Part shown: in pieces, positions 33,619 through 46,161 of the stretch
Position numbering within the stretch: the stretch's first letter is position 1
How the letters are laid out: each line of letters begins with the position of its first letter
Notes under the pieces: generated by a model
What the model was told of the DNA's origin: nothing
Database searches by the model: none
What the model saw: only the letters and a program-made list of their open reading frames with translations
Origin: Branchiostoma floridae
Lineage: Eukaryota; Chordata; Leptocardii; Amphioxiformes; Branchiostomatidae
NCBI RefSeq assembly: GCF_000003815.2
Contig: NC_049979.1
Span: 8,680,413 to 8,744,412 of the forward strand
Direction: 5' to 3'
Length of the DNA: 64,000 bases
Made by a program: the position numbers and the translations under genes

Positions 33619-34714
33619 CTTGGTTATTTCTAAAGATGACGTCATTCTCATGGGACTCATTTTCGTGTTTTCATAAAAAACGGAGATGTTTGTAATAAAA
33701 CATCCAATTCCTTACCAAAAGATAAATCAGAAGTTATATTTTGTTGTGGCTAATGAAGTTTTCCGATAAGCTGGCATTATGTTTATGACAATTTTGTAAT
33801 TTGACCTTTGAACCCAAAAGAATGACGCAATGTCGGCATGAAAAATGATCAGGACGAAAATTTGATGATCTGTGAGTCATTGTGCCAGGCACATCAGGCG
33901 CTGAGCGATAGACAGCCCGTTGTTTGGTAAATACGGTAACCAAACACATCCGATGTACATTCAGATATGATGTTAGTTGTTGCTGAGGTGAGAAAGCCGG
34001 CAATGTGACCTCAGGGACAGAAACGGCGACCGTTGGACCGGTAAGATGACATGTTGTGTTGTGATGATGCGGTTGGTGTATTCCCTCAAATTTTGATCTT
34101 TGTACTTCCCCTTAAAACTGTACTGTTTTCATTGTTATTTTGTTGATGGTAGAATGTCCCTGACCTTAGCGTATCTCAGAGATTTGCGATACTGCCCATA
34201 TTTGACCTACAAACACTGTTGAGAAAGAATAATAAAACAGGTGTAACGTTAACGTTATTAATACTTGTAACAGAAAACAGAACATGTTATGACACAAGGA
34301 CAAAAGAACCCATAGAAGCCACACCAGCACGTTTATTAGGAACAATGACATAGAAATGTAAGAGAAAAAGTAACCCCCATGTCCCCGATCAAAGGTCATA
34401 ATTTTCCTCAAGTGTTTTCAATTCATTGTGTTTACTGATCAAATCAAAATACTGTAAATCCTGAAACATCAATGGTGGTTTCATTTTTTGCTGTTTTGTT
34501 GTTGAAATAAATGGTTCATTGCGATTGTGAATTCATGACACAGTGAATAAAGTTTCCAAATTATTTATTTCAACCACAAACACTGAAAAATCCAGGACCT
34601 CCACTTCCCTTGTACTATCAAATTAAGTCCCTGCAAACATAAATGAAGTTACAGTACAACTGTTGTGTTGTTCCCAGATTTTAACGTTAGGACCGGACTC
34701 AGGAAGAAGAGAAG
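33619..34714. promoter_or_regulatory. Shared interval between FAM177A1 and TMEM62 (head to head)
   Basis: The two start codons point away from each other across 1096 bp. No TATA box is seen at either end. The TMEM62-proximal side is occupied by an old MITE (34452-34654) that ends only 60 bases before the TMEM62 ATG. A bidirectional promoter is possible, but the distance also allows two separate promoters. Confidence 0.4.
34452..34654. mobile_element. Diverged TA-flanked MITE next to the TMEM62 start
   Basis: The left end CTGTAAATCC and the right end, reverse-complemented, CTGTAACTTC are inverted and flanked by TA (34450-34451 and 34655-34656). Inner blocks (TGGTGGTTTCATTTT and, on the other strand, TGCAGGGACTTAATTT) are decayed versions of the CGCGG..TTAATTT blocks of the MITE at 32308. 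It therefore looks like an older relative. Confidence 0.5.
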
Positions 34715-37700
34715 ATGGCCAGTGGTTTGCTGAAGGGAGCTGTGCTGTTGTTAGTGTCTGTGTTGTCCTGGCTGTGTGTTTACATGAAGGGGAGGTACAC
34801 AGTAGATGTGCAGAGCCTGCCACAGCACCCACGCTCACACCAACCTCCCTATCCCGGGGGGACGGCAGACAACTTACTATGGTTCCTTCAGGTAGGTATT
34901 GAAGTCTGTCTCAATCTCCCTGTATGTGAGATTGTTGATGGAAAACAACTTGTTTTTCTTTTTTTTCTTCACATCGCACTTTCAGTTTGTGATTCTGTCA
35001 CCTCCTTGCGATATCATTCTCGTGCTCACACTCACTCACTATCTGGTTCAGCATCAGCTCCCCCCCCTACTTTTGCCCCTCGCGGGGTCATTTGGGGGTA
35101 TCCTATGCAGATGCAGATGCATCCGTTGTTCCCTGTCTTGCAAGGGTTTGACATTGCGGGATGTTGTTAATGTTTGTGAAAGAAAAATACCGAGTCATTT
35201 GTTAGACTGGTATTCATCGGATTCCATACTTATACCTGGTCCTTGTCCAACGGGTTCTTGGATAGGTACCAGGTAGCTTAGAATATGGATGGATGCCAGG
35301 CTGGTAGTTGCACTGTTGGTGGCAGTGTTCTTTAGTACTGCAACAGCAATGCAGTGTTACATCATGGCACTGTTGAGGGCTATTTTCCAGATCTCTTACC
35401 AAAGTTACCATGCACCTGTTAAGCCCAAATGCTTTCAAAGTGGTTGTTTTGTTTGAAATTGATAAAACTGCAACACACTGCTAAAAAAAAATTCTAAAGC
35501 TAAAAAAAAATTCTAAAGCTTCTTCTTTCCTGATCACATTAGCTCAGCTTTCTGGCTTTATTGCAAAAGAAGACCCTGATAAATCAATATGCAGGCTATT
35601 CTGGTCATAACTAGGTCATTTAATAGCAAGGACATGCATTTTATTGACCTCTGTTGATATTCACTGACTGGATCCATGGACAGTTGTCTGTGGTATGTTG
35701 TCCAGGCATCTGTATCATGTTATATTAACCTTCCAGTCACTGAGATATTAGATTTAGATTAGATCTAAACTTTGCAGCCAAGGGGTCCCAGGATATCATG
35801 GAATATGTCTTCAGTACACTGAACAGAATATTTGTATTTTCATTTCATTCATTTCATTTTGTGTTTGTAAAAAATGTACCTTGATCTGTAAAAGATGTGT
35901 TTGATATTGAGTAGTTTTCCTGTTGATGATTGCAATCGGTGATTGTACCTTAATAAACGGTACAGTCAGTAAGTATGGTAATTGAGAGTAATGTGTTCAA
36001 ATGGTACATTTACATCTACCTTATTAGATGATCCACCATGCCAGCTGTCACTCCCAAGAGAGCCAGGATTTTTGCATATGAGCAAAAAACACTGACTCAT
36101 AATTTAACGTACATGTATTTAATTCTAGTGTCTGAGTAGACAAATGGAAAAGTGAGGCAAGAATAATATGTTGAATACTACATTTTTTCCTAACTTGTTG
36201 CCCATTGCAGGTGTCAGACATCCACATCAGCAGGTTCTATGACCCACAGAGAGTGACAGACTTAAAGCAGTTCTGTACTGAGAATGTCGATGTCTTTAAA
36301 CCTCCCATGGTCCTGGTAACTGGTAAGTTTTGCTTGAATGTGGAAATATATAAACCATTTTTCATTGCTGCTATCAGGTAAACTGTCCTTATTCTGTTAT
36401 TGTCCAGGTGATATCCCTTAAAAAAGCCCTGATAGAAAAAGTTGTGAGAATTGAAACCTGGACAGTATGCGGCTTTGTTCATTGCCCCTTATGCAGATAT
36501 CTTTCGACTAGACTGTTAGTGTTACCACTGAGCAACCAAACATTTGACAGATCTCTTATCCAATTACATAGATAATTAACAGATCGTTTTATATTTTGTG
36601 TGTTTTATTGCCTACTAAATCATACCTTTACATCTTCCATCATGTTCCAAACTGTTAAATTAAGGGTCAAACAAATTCAACATCGGTGGCTTATTGGAGT
36701 GCTGCATAGTGTAAAAGGGGCTTTGAAGTTTGACAATATTTTTATCAGTAACCTAGCTGAACATAAATGATGATACATGCTAGGTGTACAGGTGCCTCAT
36801 CTGATTGTGGTTGATTTTCTCATCTGATCTACCATATGGCTCTATGAAATTGACAGTCTGTCCCAAACCTGTTTTTCGTGTATTTTGTATATTAGGTGAT
36901 TTGACCGATGCTAAGACCATAGACCGGGGAGGGTCCATGCAGTATGAGGTGGAGTGGAGGACGTACTACGGTGTGCTGAAGGAGACTAACGTTATGGAGA
37001 GGACATTGTGGATGGACATCAGAGGCAACCATGGTCAGTAGGCTCCATTGATATTCATCTACCAGGTTACATAATCATATATCAACCACTTTGAAAAACA
37101 GTGTGTTTGTGAGATCTCTAGTGCAGTACTCCTCAGGTATCGTATGCACAGTTTAGATACGCAGTAGTGCATCAAACTGGGGATGTTATGTTGGAGATCA
37201 CTTTGGATGCATTTTTCAAGTTGGAGCATATATGTGTTCTTGTAGAATTGTGTTAGTAGATGTTAAACATTTTGACTCATGACATGCGCAGCCAGGATGT
37301 GTTTCATATTTAGGTATTTTTGTAGGTAAACAGTACTTAAATGTACCAGTAGGCCTCAAGTGTTGACCACTTCTTTTTGTGCCTTCCAGATGCTTTTGAT
37401 ATCCCTGCACTGCACAGCAATAGAAACTTCTTCAGGTATGTGCTTAATGTGAATTGAAACATCTAGGTGTCCTAGCTCATAGTGAGATATCCAGAATCAG
37501 AAAAAAAAAACATATTCAACAATACATTATCATAGTGGAACTGTCTGTTCAACTTTAATGCTTAAACTTTTCTCTAAATGTGCCAATGAAAATAAGTTGT
37601 AAGAGATGTCAATAAATGATCATTATAATTCAAAGGATTAGGAACCTTATAGCTTTACAACAGAACTGCTGCCATATATTGTGCCAGCTACTGTACTGCA

Positions 37701-40700
37701 CATTAGGCAGCCACAAAAGCACTGTTGACTTGTGTTGAGTCATGTTGACTTAATGTCAATCTTTCCTCCTACAGACAGTATTCCTCCATGGGGCAGACAG
37801 GAAAGATATCATACCACCACGCCCACAAGACTCCGTTTGGAACCTACTCCTTTGTGGCGTTAGACGCTTGCCTCAACCCTGGTCCAAGGAGACCCTTCAA
37901 CTTCTTCGGCTATCTTAATGAGGTTTGGTGCTGTTTAATGAGATTGCAATATACATGTAAAGTTGATGTAAGCCGTTCAGTAGAAAAAGAATCAAGGTTA
38001 GAAATACTTGACATCTGTTTTCTGCAATGCAGTTCATAATACAGAGTCTGTATACTTTTAGCTTGCCATATGGCAAGTTGTTGAATTTGGCTCTTCAATC
38101 TGAACAAATTATTTGCAACTTGTAGATTGCGAGTGTGTATTTTGAGACCTGAGAGTTCTTTGCAGTTGCTAAGGATACGTTTCCCATGTGATCACTCCAA
38201 GCTATTGTTAGGAAATATTTTAGCAGGGTAACTTAACTTGAACTGTTTAGATTCAGATGTTGTCATAGTAGTGAGCTGGGAAGGTTGAATGCTGCAATGT
38301 TTCCTCCCTCAGTCTTCCCTAGCCACCCTACAGAGCCTTGCAGATGAGACAGTCCACAGTAACATGACTATCTGGATGGGGCATCACCCTACTGCTACAA
38401 TCCTGTCTCCTAACCCTGGCATCAAACATGTCATCAGGTACTGGGAACAACAACAACTCCTCTGAATACAGCAAACATGTAACACATTTGTGTACATTTT
38501 TTCATTTCATTTATTACATTACCTGATCAATTTGATGTTTGTATCAAGGGAATAATTAGAACAAGGGTGGAGCAATAATGAGTATTTTTTACATCTCCAT
38601 CCCATGACATGCTGTAATGGAGGACTTTCTCCTGTTGTTATGTTTTCCCCAGGAATGGAATAGCTTACCTGTGTGGCCACCTGCACGACCTGGGCGGGCT
38701 GTTTCCTGTCATGTACTCCATGCAGGAGGGCGGGACCTTAGAGCTGGAGCTGTCGGACTGGATGAACAACAGGAGGTGAGCTCCACTTTCACCATTTATA
38801 ACAAGAAAATGCTATACTTGCATTTGGTGTTTAGGGTGTCAAGGCTCTCTTTTACGATTTTGTACATGAATTGATTGTGATCAGTGAAAGTCTGTCTGTT
38901 GACCTAAACTAATTGAAGCAATAGTCTCAAAAGTGCTCATTTTTCAAGCTCCAAATTTAAACTGTTAATGATCTAGATAGATCTATTATGAAGAGATGTA
39001 TTTGATTTGAAACTTACAACTGCTGACACAGTGTTGACTTTGGTCTGAGCTGTCTAAGATGACCCCTCCCTTGTTATCAAAGGTAGATTGTACAAATATT
39101 TCAGTATTAGAAATAAAGGTCCGTAATTTTGCTGCAGGTATCGCCTACTTGCTGCTGACCATGACATGCTGTCGTTCGTTGATGTGAAACTCGGGGAGTG
39201 GCCAGTGGTGCTGGTGACCAACCCCAAACATGCCATGTTTGCAACACCTTCCCATGAACCTCTGGGGAGGATACGGCATTCTACCCACATCAGGTTAGTC
39301 TAATATTTCATTCTGATGACCCTGTGTGTCGGGTAGAAATTGCCGGGTTTGCCGTCTAGGTGGATGATGTAAATCACCATATGGCTGATATGAGACAGAG
39401 GTTTGCCAGGCCTCCACCTGGGTGATTTGCAGTGAATCACCAACTACCGACCAAATGATTTGGACCATTGCACACCAGGGCATTCCCGTACTCTTTTTTG
39501 AAAGATTTATAGGTGGTAGATCATATTTAAAACTTAACATTGTGACAGACTGGAGCCTGTTCCAAACTTGTAAAACCATTCTTGCAGATTGCCCTATCTT
39601 TTTATGATGGGACAATTTTTATGTAGGTACATCAATGCTTAACCTTAAGTTCTATCGCCATTCTGTAGGGTGCTGGCATTCTCCCCAGATCCCATAGAGA
39701 AGGTGGTAGTGTGGCTGGATGGTGTGAGGTTCTGTGAGGCCAGTCATGTGGAGGGACCCTTATTCACCTGTCCCTGGAACCCTGCAGACTATGGGACAGG
39801 CCTGCACACCATTGCTGTGGATGTCTCTGTGAGTTTTGGGTGTCTTACAGGAACATGCCACTAACATGGAACACAACTTTTGAATGCTTAACTCACTGCA
39901 CAAAGAGTACCATCTGATCACACATGTGCCATAATTTTGCATAGAATATTCAAGGCTCGAATGTCTTCCATATGAGTCCAATTTAATCCTTCTGTGAAAC
40001 AACACGTGCATATACATTCCAGATGATTCTGGTCTAAGACCATACAGTGTACCAGAGACACTGAGACAGAGAAAAATTTGAATTATAGTTATGCAATCAT
40101 CTAAAGCTTATAACATGTACTGTGTAGTGAAAAACTCAAAAGACATACATGCACACTAACAGTTAAATTGAAAGGATTTACGATATGAAATTGTGGCAAC
40201 TTTTTTTAGAGATTACTAATTTTCCCCACACAGGACAGGAAAGGTCGTACCCGGCACCAGGAGCACCCCTTCTCTGTGGACGGCAGCCGGGCTAACATCT
40301 CCTTTGTCCAGACGGTCATCCTGCAGACAGACTGGCTGGTGTTGGTGGGTCAACTGGTTCTCCTGAAACTTTCAGACTGAAGACTTGATGAACATACTTA
40401 TTTTTGGACAATGATGTATCATTAGTTGGAAAGTATAGGATTTTACAACAAATCGTTATGATATGTTGCATGAAAACAGATTTGTTGAGTAGTTGAGAGA
40501 TATCATTCCAGTATGAATATGTGCTTTTTTTTTCCCAATGACATCAAGTTATACAACCAATTCCTGAGAAGGTAGTGATTTAACAACCTGATGAAACTAT
40601 TTACAGATCTATTGTCATGTATGTTCAAACCCCGACCCGACTCGGAGAGAGGGATATAGAGAAAGTATGGGAGTTAAACACACTCCATTTAAGCAGTGGA

Positions 40701-43618
40701 TTAGCCTCCTACTGTAGTGGTCTGTGTAGCCCAAGAGCTATTAAAATGGAAACAGGTACAGCCACTACACACCCAATGGTGTGGGAAAGATTTTAACTAC
40801 TTCCTGTGTGTTGTTCCAGATGAAGCTTGTATTCGTGCTGGTGTTCACGGCTGGTGTCCTGTCCCTGCCAGTCCTGCGGTACTGCAGCCCTGCCCTGCCC
40901 CCAGGTGGGTCCAGCCTGGACAGTGTTGGTGGTGCTGGCTGTGGTAATAAGGGTTCCCCCTCATTCCTGTCTGCTCATCCTCTCCCTAATCATCCTGGCC
41001 TGGTATCCAGCCTATTTCTAGCTCATCTGATTAGGCCCAGCAAAGAAAAATGTTCTATTTCTGGTTACGATCCTGAATAAGATAGGATCGACAGGTAATG
41101 ATTCTCTCTCTTGTTTTAAAGTTTAATGTTTGAATGGAAAAAAGTTGCAGTCTTCTGCAGGGAAGTGATCAGAGGGCTAGAATAGTATGGATACCAGGCT
41201 GAAATCGCCCAGGAATCATCCTTAATTTCCAAGTTCCACTTTTACTTACTCTCTCTAGAATTATTTTCATTCACAAATCATCATTATTTTATTTTTTCCA
41301 TCTGCCATTAGATCATCATTGTTCTGTGACCTCTGTTGGAATTGTTGTTTTTTACCTTGAACACCATCAGGCTGTTCTCGTTTACTGGAATTACTGGGAA
41401 TATCAGCTTGGTGTGGCATGATGAACATGAGTAAAGGTAATATATAATCACCTAGAATCAATACAATTTCGATACATGGATTCATAGCACTAAATAATGT
41501 AATTTCTGTCACAAATTTCATGAAAAATGTAACTCATTGACACCTGAAAATTGTGAATGCCATGAAATCTGTTGGTCTTGTTGAATTAGTTAAGAAAATA
41601 AATGGAATGTAATGTCTTCTAATGTTTCTTCTGAAATTGTCTAATGGTGCTATCACATTCACTGTACGTCCTCCTGCGATTTTGTTATCTTGCGATTTTC
41701 AAGCTTGCTGTAACAAAACCAACCAAGACAAAGATCTAAGCCTTTTTGGCAGCATGACAGCTTAAGTTTGTGCAACAAATGCACAACTATCCCCAGAATG
41801 CCTGCAGTTTCTGATCATACAACAATCATATGACAAATGTGTCAAGGCCCTTAGTCCCAATATCATTTTTTTGCAGGTGCGTACCCACGCCAGTTTGTAC
41901 AGAAGTGGCTGTCACGGCTGTCTCTGCTTACCAAGGTGGACCAGCTCTACTACCCGCTGTTCTGCTTCGGTGTCTACATTCCTATAGGTGGGTCTCAACC
42001 AGGTTTCTTTGAGACTCACTCCTGGGCTGTATGAGTAGTTTGCTCTTGACTTCGTGGTTGAATGTGAAATTGCTTTTTAGTGGCTCATACTTGGTATGTA
42101 ACTTTATGTCACTAATTGTGATAAAGTGGATCAATCAAAAGAAATTCTGATTTCATGTGTACAGTATCTTTTTTTTTGCTGCAACCAGATTTGGTCAGTC
42201 ATAAATTAGGATTTATACAGCCTGGTTTATCTCATTTTGAATGGCAATTTTTTGTTTGCAGCATAGCTTCACTACAATAGTACCAGCAGCAGATGATTAC
42301 GTTGATTTTTAACCTTGTTAAGTGTAGATTCCTGCAAAATTTTTCTTGCAGAGTGGCACAAGGTGAGTGGATATGTTTGCACTGTAGTGTTACCTTTCCC
42401 AGTCAAGTGACTATATGTTTCTTGCATGTCTTCGCTACATCAGGCCCATGGTTTTACGGCGAACTGATCCAAGGGTGCCATGGTGCACTCTTCATGCACG
42501 GGACCTACATAGCTGGAGCCTACGTACCAGGACTCTGGTCACATGCCTATGCCACTCTGCAGGTTAGGAATATAGTGAAGGGTTTATTTGTCAATGCTCT
42601 CTTTGTGTCTCTGCTACCATAGGCCCTTGGTATGTTGGAGAACTGATCAGAGGGCACTACGGTGCGCTCTTCATGCATGGGACGTACATAGCCGGTGGCT
42701 CCTTGCCGGGGCTAAAAACCTATGCCTTTGCTTCAGTACAGGTAAGAATCTTAGTTGAGAATTTTGTGGATTTTAAAATTCAGATTGGTTCTTCACAATT
42801 GGGGGATTTTGAATTCAGATTAGTTCTTCATGATTGGTAGATACATGTATTACCAATACATGTATTTCAACTGTCCAAGAACTTTCATGCATGTACAAGT
42901 TACCATACATTGTACCTGTTACAATCCTCATGCCATGAAGGTCCTCAATGGTTTGCTTGTGATGTCAATGACCACAACACAAATACACAGACATAAATGA
43001 AATTCTTATACTTTTTATAAGTGTATACCTGAGTAAGTAATTTGCTACTTTTATTCATAAGTGATCATCCTCTCTCTCTCTCTTTCAAAGCACAGGTTTC
43101 TTAGTCCATTTATATATACCATATTCAGTATGTCTTTATTAATTAATGTTCAGCACATGATGTTCAGGTCAATTGACTAGGTAGGTAGGTAGGTAGGTAG
43201 GTTCAGTACATTAGAATGCTCTAGGTGTGATGATAGAGCAAGTATATCAGCTATAATGCCTTTTGTATGCTTTGCTTTTCAGATCGCCCTTTTCCATGTG
43301 CCATTGACAGTCTACCTTGCCATGCTGCTGGATAACCATCTATGCCACCTCAGCCATAAAAACAACCAAGCCTCCAACAACCATGCCAAACCCAGATACA
43401 GGCTGTATCGGCAGCTCATCGGGCTCCTGCGACTTCATGGGTTTGGGGTCTTCTTTCTCATCTGGCAGTTATATTCCAGCTATTGGGTCCTGGTTGCATA
43501 CGGGACCATGTCGTTTCTAATATGTCCCCTGCGTACATGGTCTCTTCTTCTGGCCGCTTGGCTGATTTACAAGGTGCGAACGTTGCCAAAGGAGAAAGTC
43601 GCCCACCTGGTTAGATGA
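34715..43618 (+). CDS. TMEM62: TMEM62, membrane-bound metallophosphoesterase
   Basis: Exons: 34715-34891, 36211-36322, 36896-37033, 37390-37435, 37775-37922, 38313-38437, 38653-38775, 39138-39293, 39669-39828, 40234-40344, 40820-40904, 41877-41987, then either 42444-42562 or 42623-42741, then 43283-43618 (1947 nt with one of the pair, 648 residues; human about 643). An N-terminal anchor (about residues 5-25) precedes a calcineurin-like phosphoesterase domain with all its metal motifs: SDIH (D62, H64), GDLTD (97-101), GNHD (140-143), GHH (230-232) and GHLH (257-260). A beta-rich segment and then several C-terminal membrane spans follow (exons 11 to 14). The domain should face the lumen or outside; its substrate is unknown. 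The tandem exon pair is described separately. ATG context is good (AAGATGG). Confidence 0.95.
35220..35306. repeat. Small inverted element in TMEM62 intron 1
   Basis: The left part reads ATTCCATACTTATACCTGGT and the right part, reverse-complemented, reads CATCCATATTCTAAGCTACC and then TGGTACC. The right end carries GCCAGGCT. It belongs to the same loose family as 60257-60367. Confidence 0.4.
40998..41199. mobile_element. MITE with CCTGGTATCCA termini in TMEM62 intron 11
   Basis: The ends are inverted: GCCTGGTATCCAGCCTATTT at left and, reverse-complemented, GCCTGGTATCCATACTATTC at right, each followed by TAGC. The 202-bp element has no coding potential. It shares its outer bases with the other AGCCTGG elements in the window. 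Confidence 0.6.
42444..42562 (+). CDS. TMEM62: TMEM62 alternative exon 13a
   Basis: An exon of 119 nt with a CATCAG acceptor and an AG/GTTAGG donor. It encodes 40 residues counting the split codon, starting GPWFYGELIQG and containing GALFMHGTYIAG. Its copy, 13b, has the same length and phase (in 1, out 0) and is 26 of 40 identical. Only one of the two can be used in a given mRNA, because joining both shifts the frame. The upstream intron is 456 bp. Confidence 0.85.
42623..42741 (+). CDS. TMEM62: TMEM62 alternative exon 13b
   Basis: An exon of 119 nt with an ACCATAG acceptor and an AG/GTAAGA donor, the stronger donor of the pair. It encodes GPWYVGELIRG and GALFMHGTYIAG, and differs from 13a in the middle and C-terminal part (GGSLPGLKTYAFASVQ). 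Only 60 bp separate it from 13a. The exon lies in the membrane-span region, so the choice would change one loop or span rather than the catalytic domain. Confidence 0.85.
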
Positions 43619-46161
43619 TGTACACTGTGTATCTCAGGGTTTTAAGTTGAATGAAATTTATGTGGATTATTTTAGCAGCACAGTGTGAAAGTGAAAAGTT
43701 GCAAGTGTTGCAATGAGATGTGTGAAATATAGCAGTCATGAAGTCCAGACTTGTGTAGTGGGCTCACTTGCCACATTATTAAAGTTGAGCATGACAGAAG
43801 ACAGGTGAATGTGGTGCAATATCTTGTCTTACATGGACCTCCTCACAGTATAATCAAGGGTTCATTACATTTGATGATGAGGTACTGTAAATTCGCTTAT
43901 TTTAATGGGGACCTAATTTCAGAGTAGGAAGAAAAAAGAAAAGCTTTTTGCTGAAATTTGAATTGTGATTGAAATGATTATGTTGTGCAGTAGTAATACA
44001 TTGAAAATGTGTATTCATGATTTCGTGTTGGAGAGCACAAAAACATTATGAAGCACTGGCAGTACTTATAGTACATTTATATTGAAGGACTAGATAGAAG
44101 CAGTCCTAAGACATACAGTTCCTGTGTCAGATGTTGATGTTACATTGCTGCTGACCACAGAAAGTGCAAACGTTTCAATCCTTTTTTAAGCCACATCGTA
44201 GCAAATATGTGTTAGATATGAAAGGTAGTGTAATGTGTGTGAAATAGAGTATTGACATCTTTTGCATGAGCATACAATTTGGTAGGTTATTGATGTTGTC
44301 TTTGCAGGTTTTGTGCATTGTGAACTCTCTGTGACATGGCAATGCTAGATTTGTCTCTGTCCAGCAACACATCTGATGGGGAATATTGATGTTGGGTGAA
44401 AAGGTCACTTACAAAAACCTGATTTATTTGCATTGGCTTGTAGTCAAACTAATCTCCAGAACCTGCCCTTCCATTCCAGGATGGAAAGTTGCTTGTTTGG
44501 ATGAAAAAAAAATTCACATTCACTCAGTTTGTCCCAAAAATCTAACTTCATGACTCAAAATTGATTTAAAAAATGTTTTCTTGGCTGAAAATAACCAATT
44601 CAACAGAGCAAATTAACAAATAAATGAGCTCCCAAGCAATGATGGGATTAAAAAAAATTAAAGCTAGAGACAGTCCTGATCTACTCATTTTTTGTTTTCA
44701 ACGAAAAATCTCAAAAAGTCAATCAAGAAGGCTAGATAGGTGACAAGCTGAAATGTAGAACTTTGGAACACAGTGCAAGGAAGAGATGTATACATCTGTT
44801 AGTTTACATGTTCACACATCATTCCTACACAGTCTTAACTAGACTGGTCATTTTGGTCAGTAATACATTTGTAGAAGCCTGATGTGTAAACCAAGATGTA
44901 ATATTTACATGGGCAAATACAAATCAGCCAAAGGGTCACTGAAAGGAACCCTGAGCTTCAGCCAAGTTGAAATTTGAATGGACGACTGCTATATGTGTCA
45001 AAGCCATTGTTGTCTTGTTGATGTACTTATATATGTATATGTGTCGTGGAATTAAAGGTATCTAGTGTATGTATATAGTGTGAAAATGAGAGCACACTCT
45101 TGCCACACAATGTTTTGAATATGGTTCACAAGTGTGTTTATGATCTGTATGTTGATGTAACTATTTATACGTGTGATGTCACATCTGCTGTAGCCTGGAC
45201 ACCACCCTCCGCAGTAACCGCTAGTTCCATCTACAGAGGATGGTACCCAGGCTGTATCAGGTTTCCTCAGCAATTAAAGCAAATTTCAACAACACCACAA
45301 TTGTGTTTCCTGTTGCTTCTTTTGTATGTAGTTGACCAAATCTTAATGGCAAAATGTGTCTGCATTTATTGAGATAGAATTGACACTGCTTAGAAAGATA
45401 TGACAGAGAAATGTTTGTTCACACATTTATGCAATATACATAGTCAATGGCATGTAGCAAAATTAAGTTAATAAACAGACTTGGTTCATTTTCTTCTGCC
45501 ACGAAAGCAGTCTAACTGTATGTATGTAATTATCATAATGGCGTAATATGCTTCGTTTTGCTGTTTCTTTTTTTTTCAAACAATGGATCAAAACCTTTGA
45601 TTTGCAACATTTACAGTATTCTTTAAACTAACAACCTTATTTTACAACATCAGCATGGAATACTGCTGAAAGAGGACTGGAATGTACAAAGTACTTACAT
45701 GTATAAGACCGACTGCTATAGACATATACGGTACTCTATTATTATAGCCATACTCGATTATTATAGCCATACAGCCACAGACAAAGTTGGATATCTAAGT
45801 GTGAACTATTCTATAGCTTGGGTGAAATAATGGCTACAGAGACCTTTAAGCCCTTGTTACACAACAGTAAAATGAGCCTGTCGACAAGTCGTTTTCGACG
45901 GCAATACACCAGGTGTTCTCTTGACCATCGCGCGATTTTTAAAGATCGGCTGAAGTTCACAGATCCAACAACCCCGTCGAATGTGGTGGGATAGATTTTA
46001 GGCGACAAATATGCTCCAGTCTGTGGTGATTTTTACAGTCGACAACCACCTGATCATCAATAGATACGATCGAAGCTCGTCGGCTGCATGACATGGTATA
46101 ACAACGTATTCATGCGAGTAAACACTAAATACAGTGCAAGAACTAGGTGGAAACCTTGAAT
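43619..46161. other. TMEM62 3' UTR and intergenic DNA
   Basis: A half copy of the CTGTAAAT MITE begins near 43885 (TACTGTAAATTCGCTTATTT). A 62-bp palindromic element sits at 45192-45253. AATAAA occurs near 45470, and several ATTAAA-type signals lie earlier; which one ends the TMEM62 mRNA is not clear. A short tandem copy of ATTATTATAGCCATAC is at about 45737-45772. No gene is seen. Confidence 0.4.
45192..45253. repeat. 62-bp palindromic element (AGCCTGG...CCAGGCT)
   Basis: The left arm is AGCCTGGACACCACCCTCCG and the right arm, reverse-complemented, is AGCCTGGGTACCATCCTCTG. The whole is nearly one hairpin. Confidence 0.55.

Noticed and set aside
42563-42622. Treating the 60-bp spacer between the two TMEM62 exons as a normal intron
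   Set aside because: Splicing it out would join two 119-nt exons and break the frame, and it is far shorter than the other introns in the window.
44175-44408. Minus-strand open frame in the TMEM62 3' flank
   Set aside because: It is AT-rich, has no motifs, and probably lies in the TMEM62 3' UTR.
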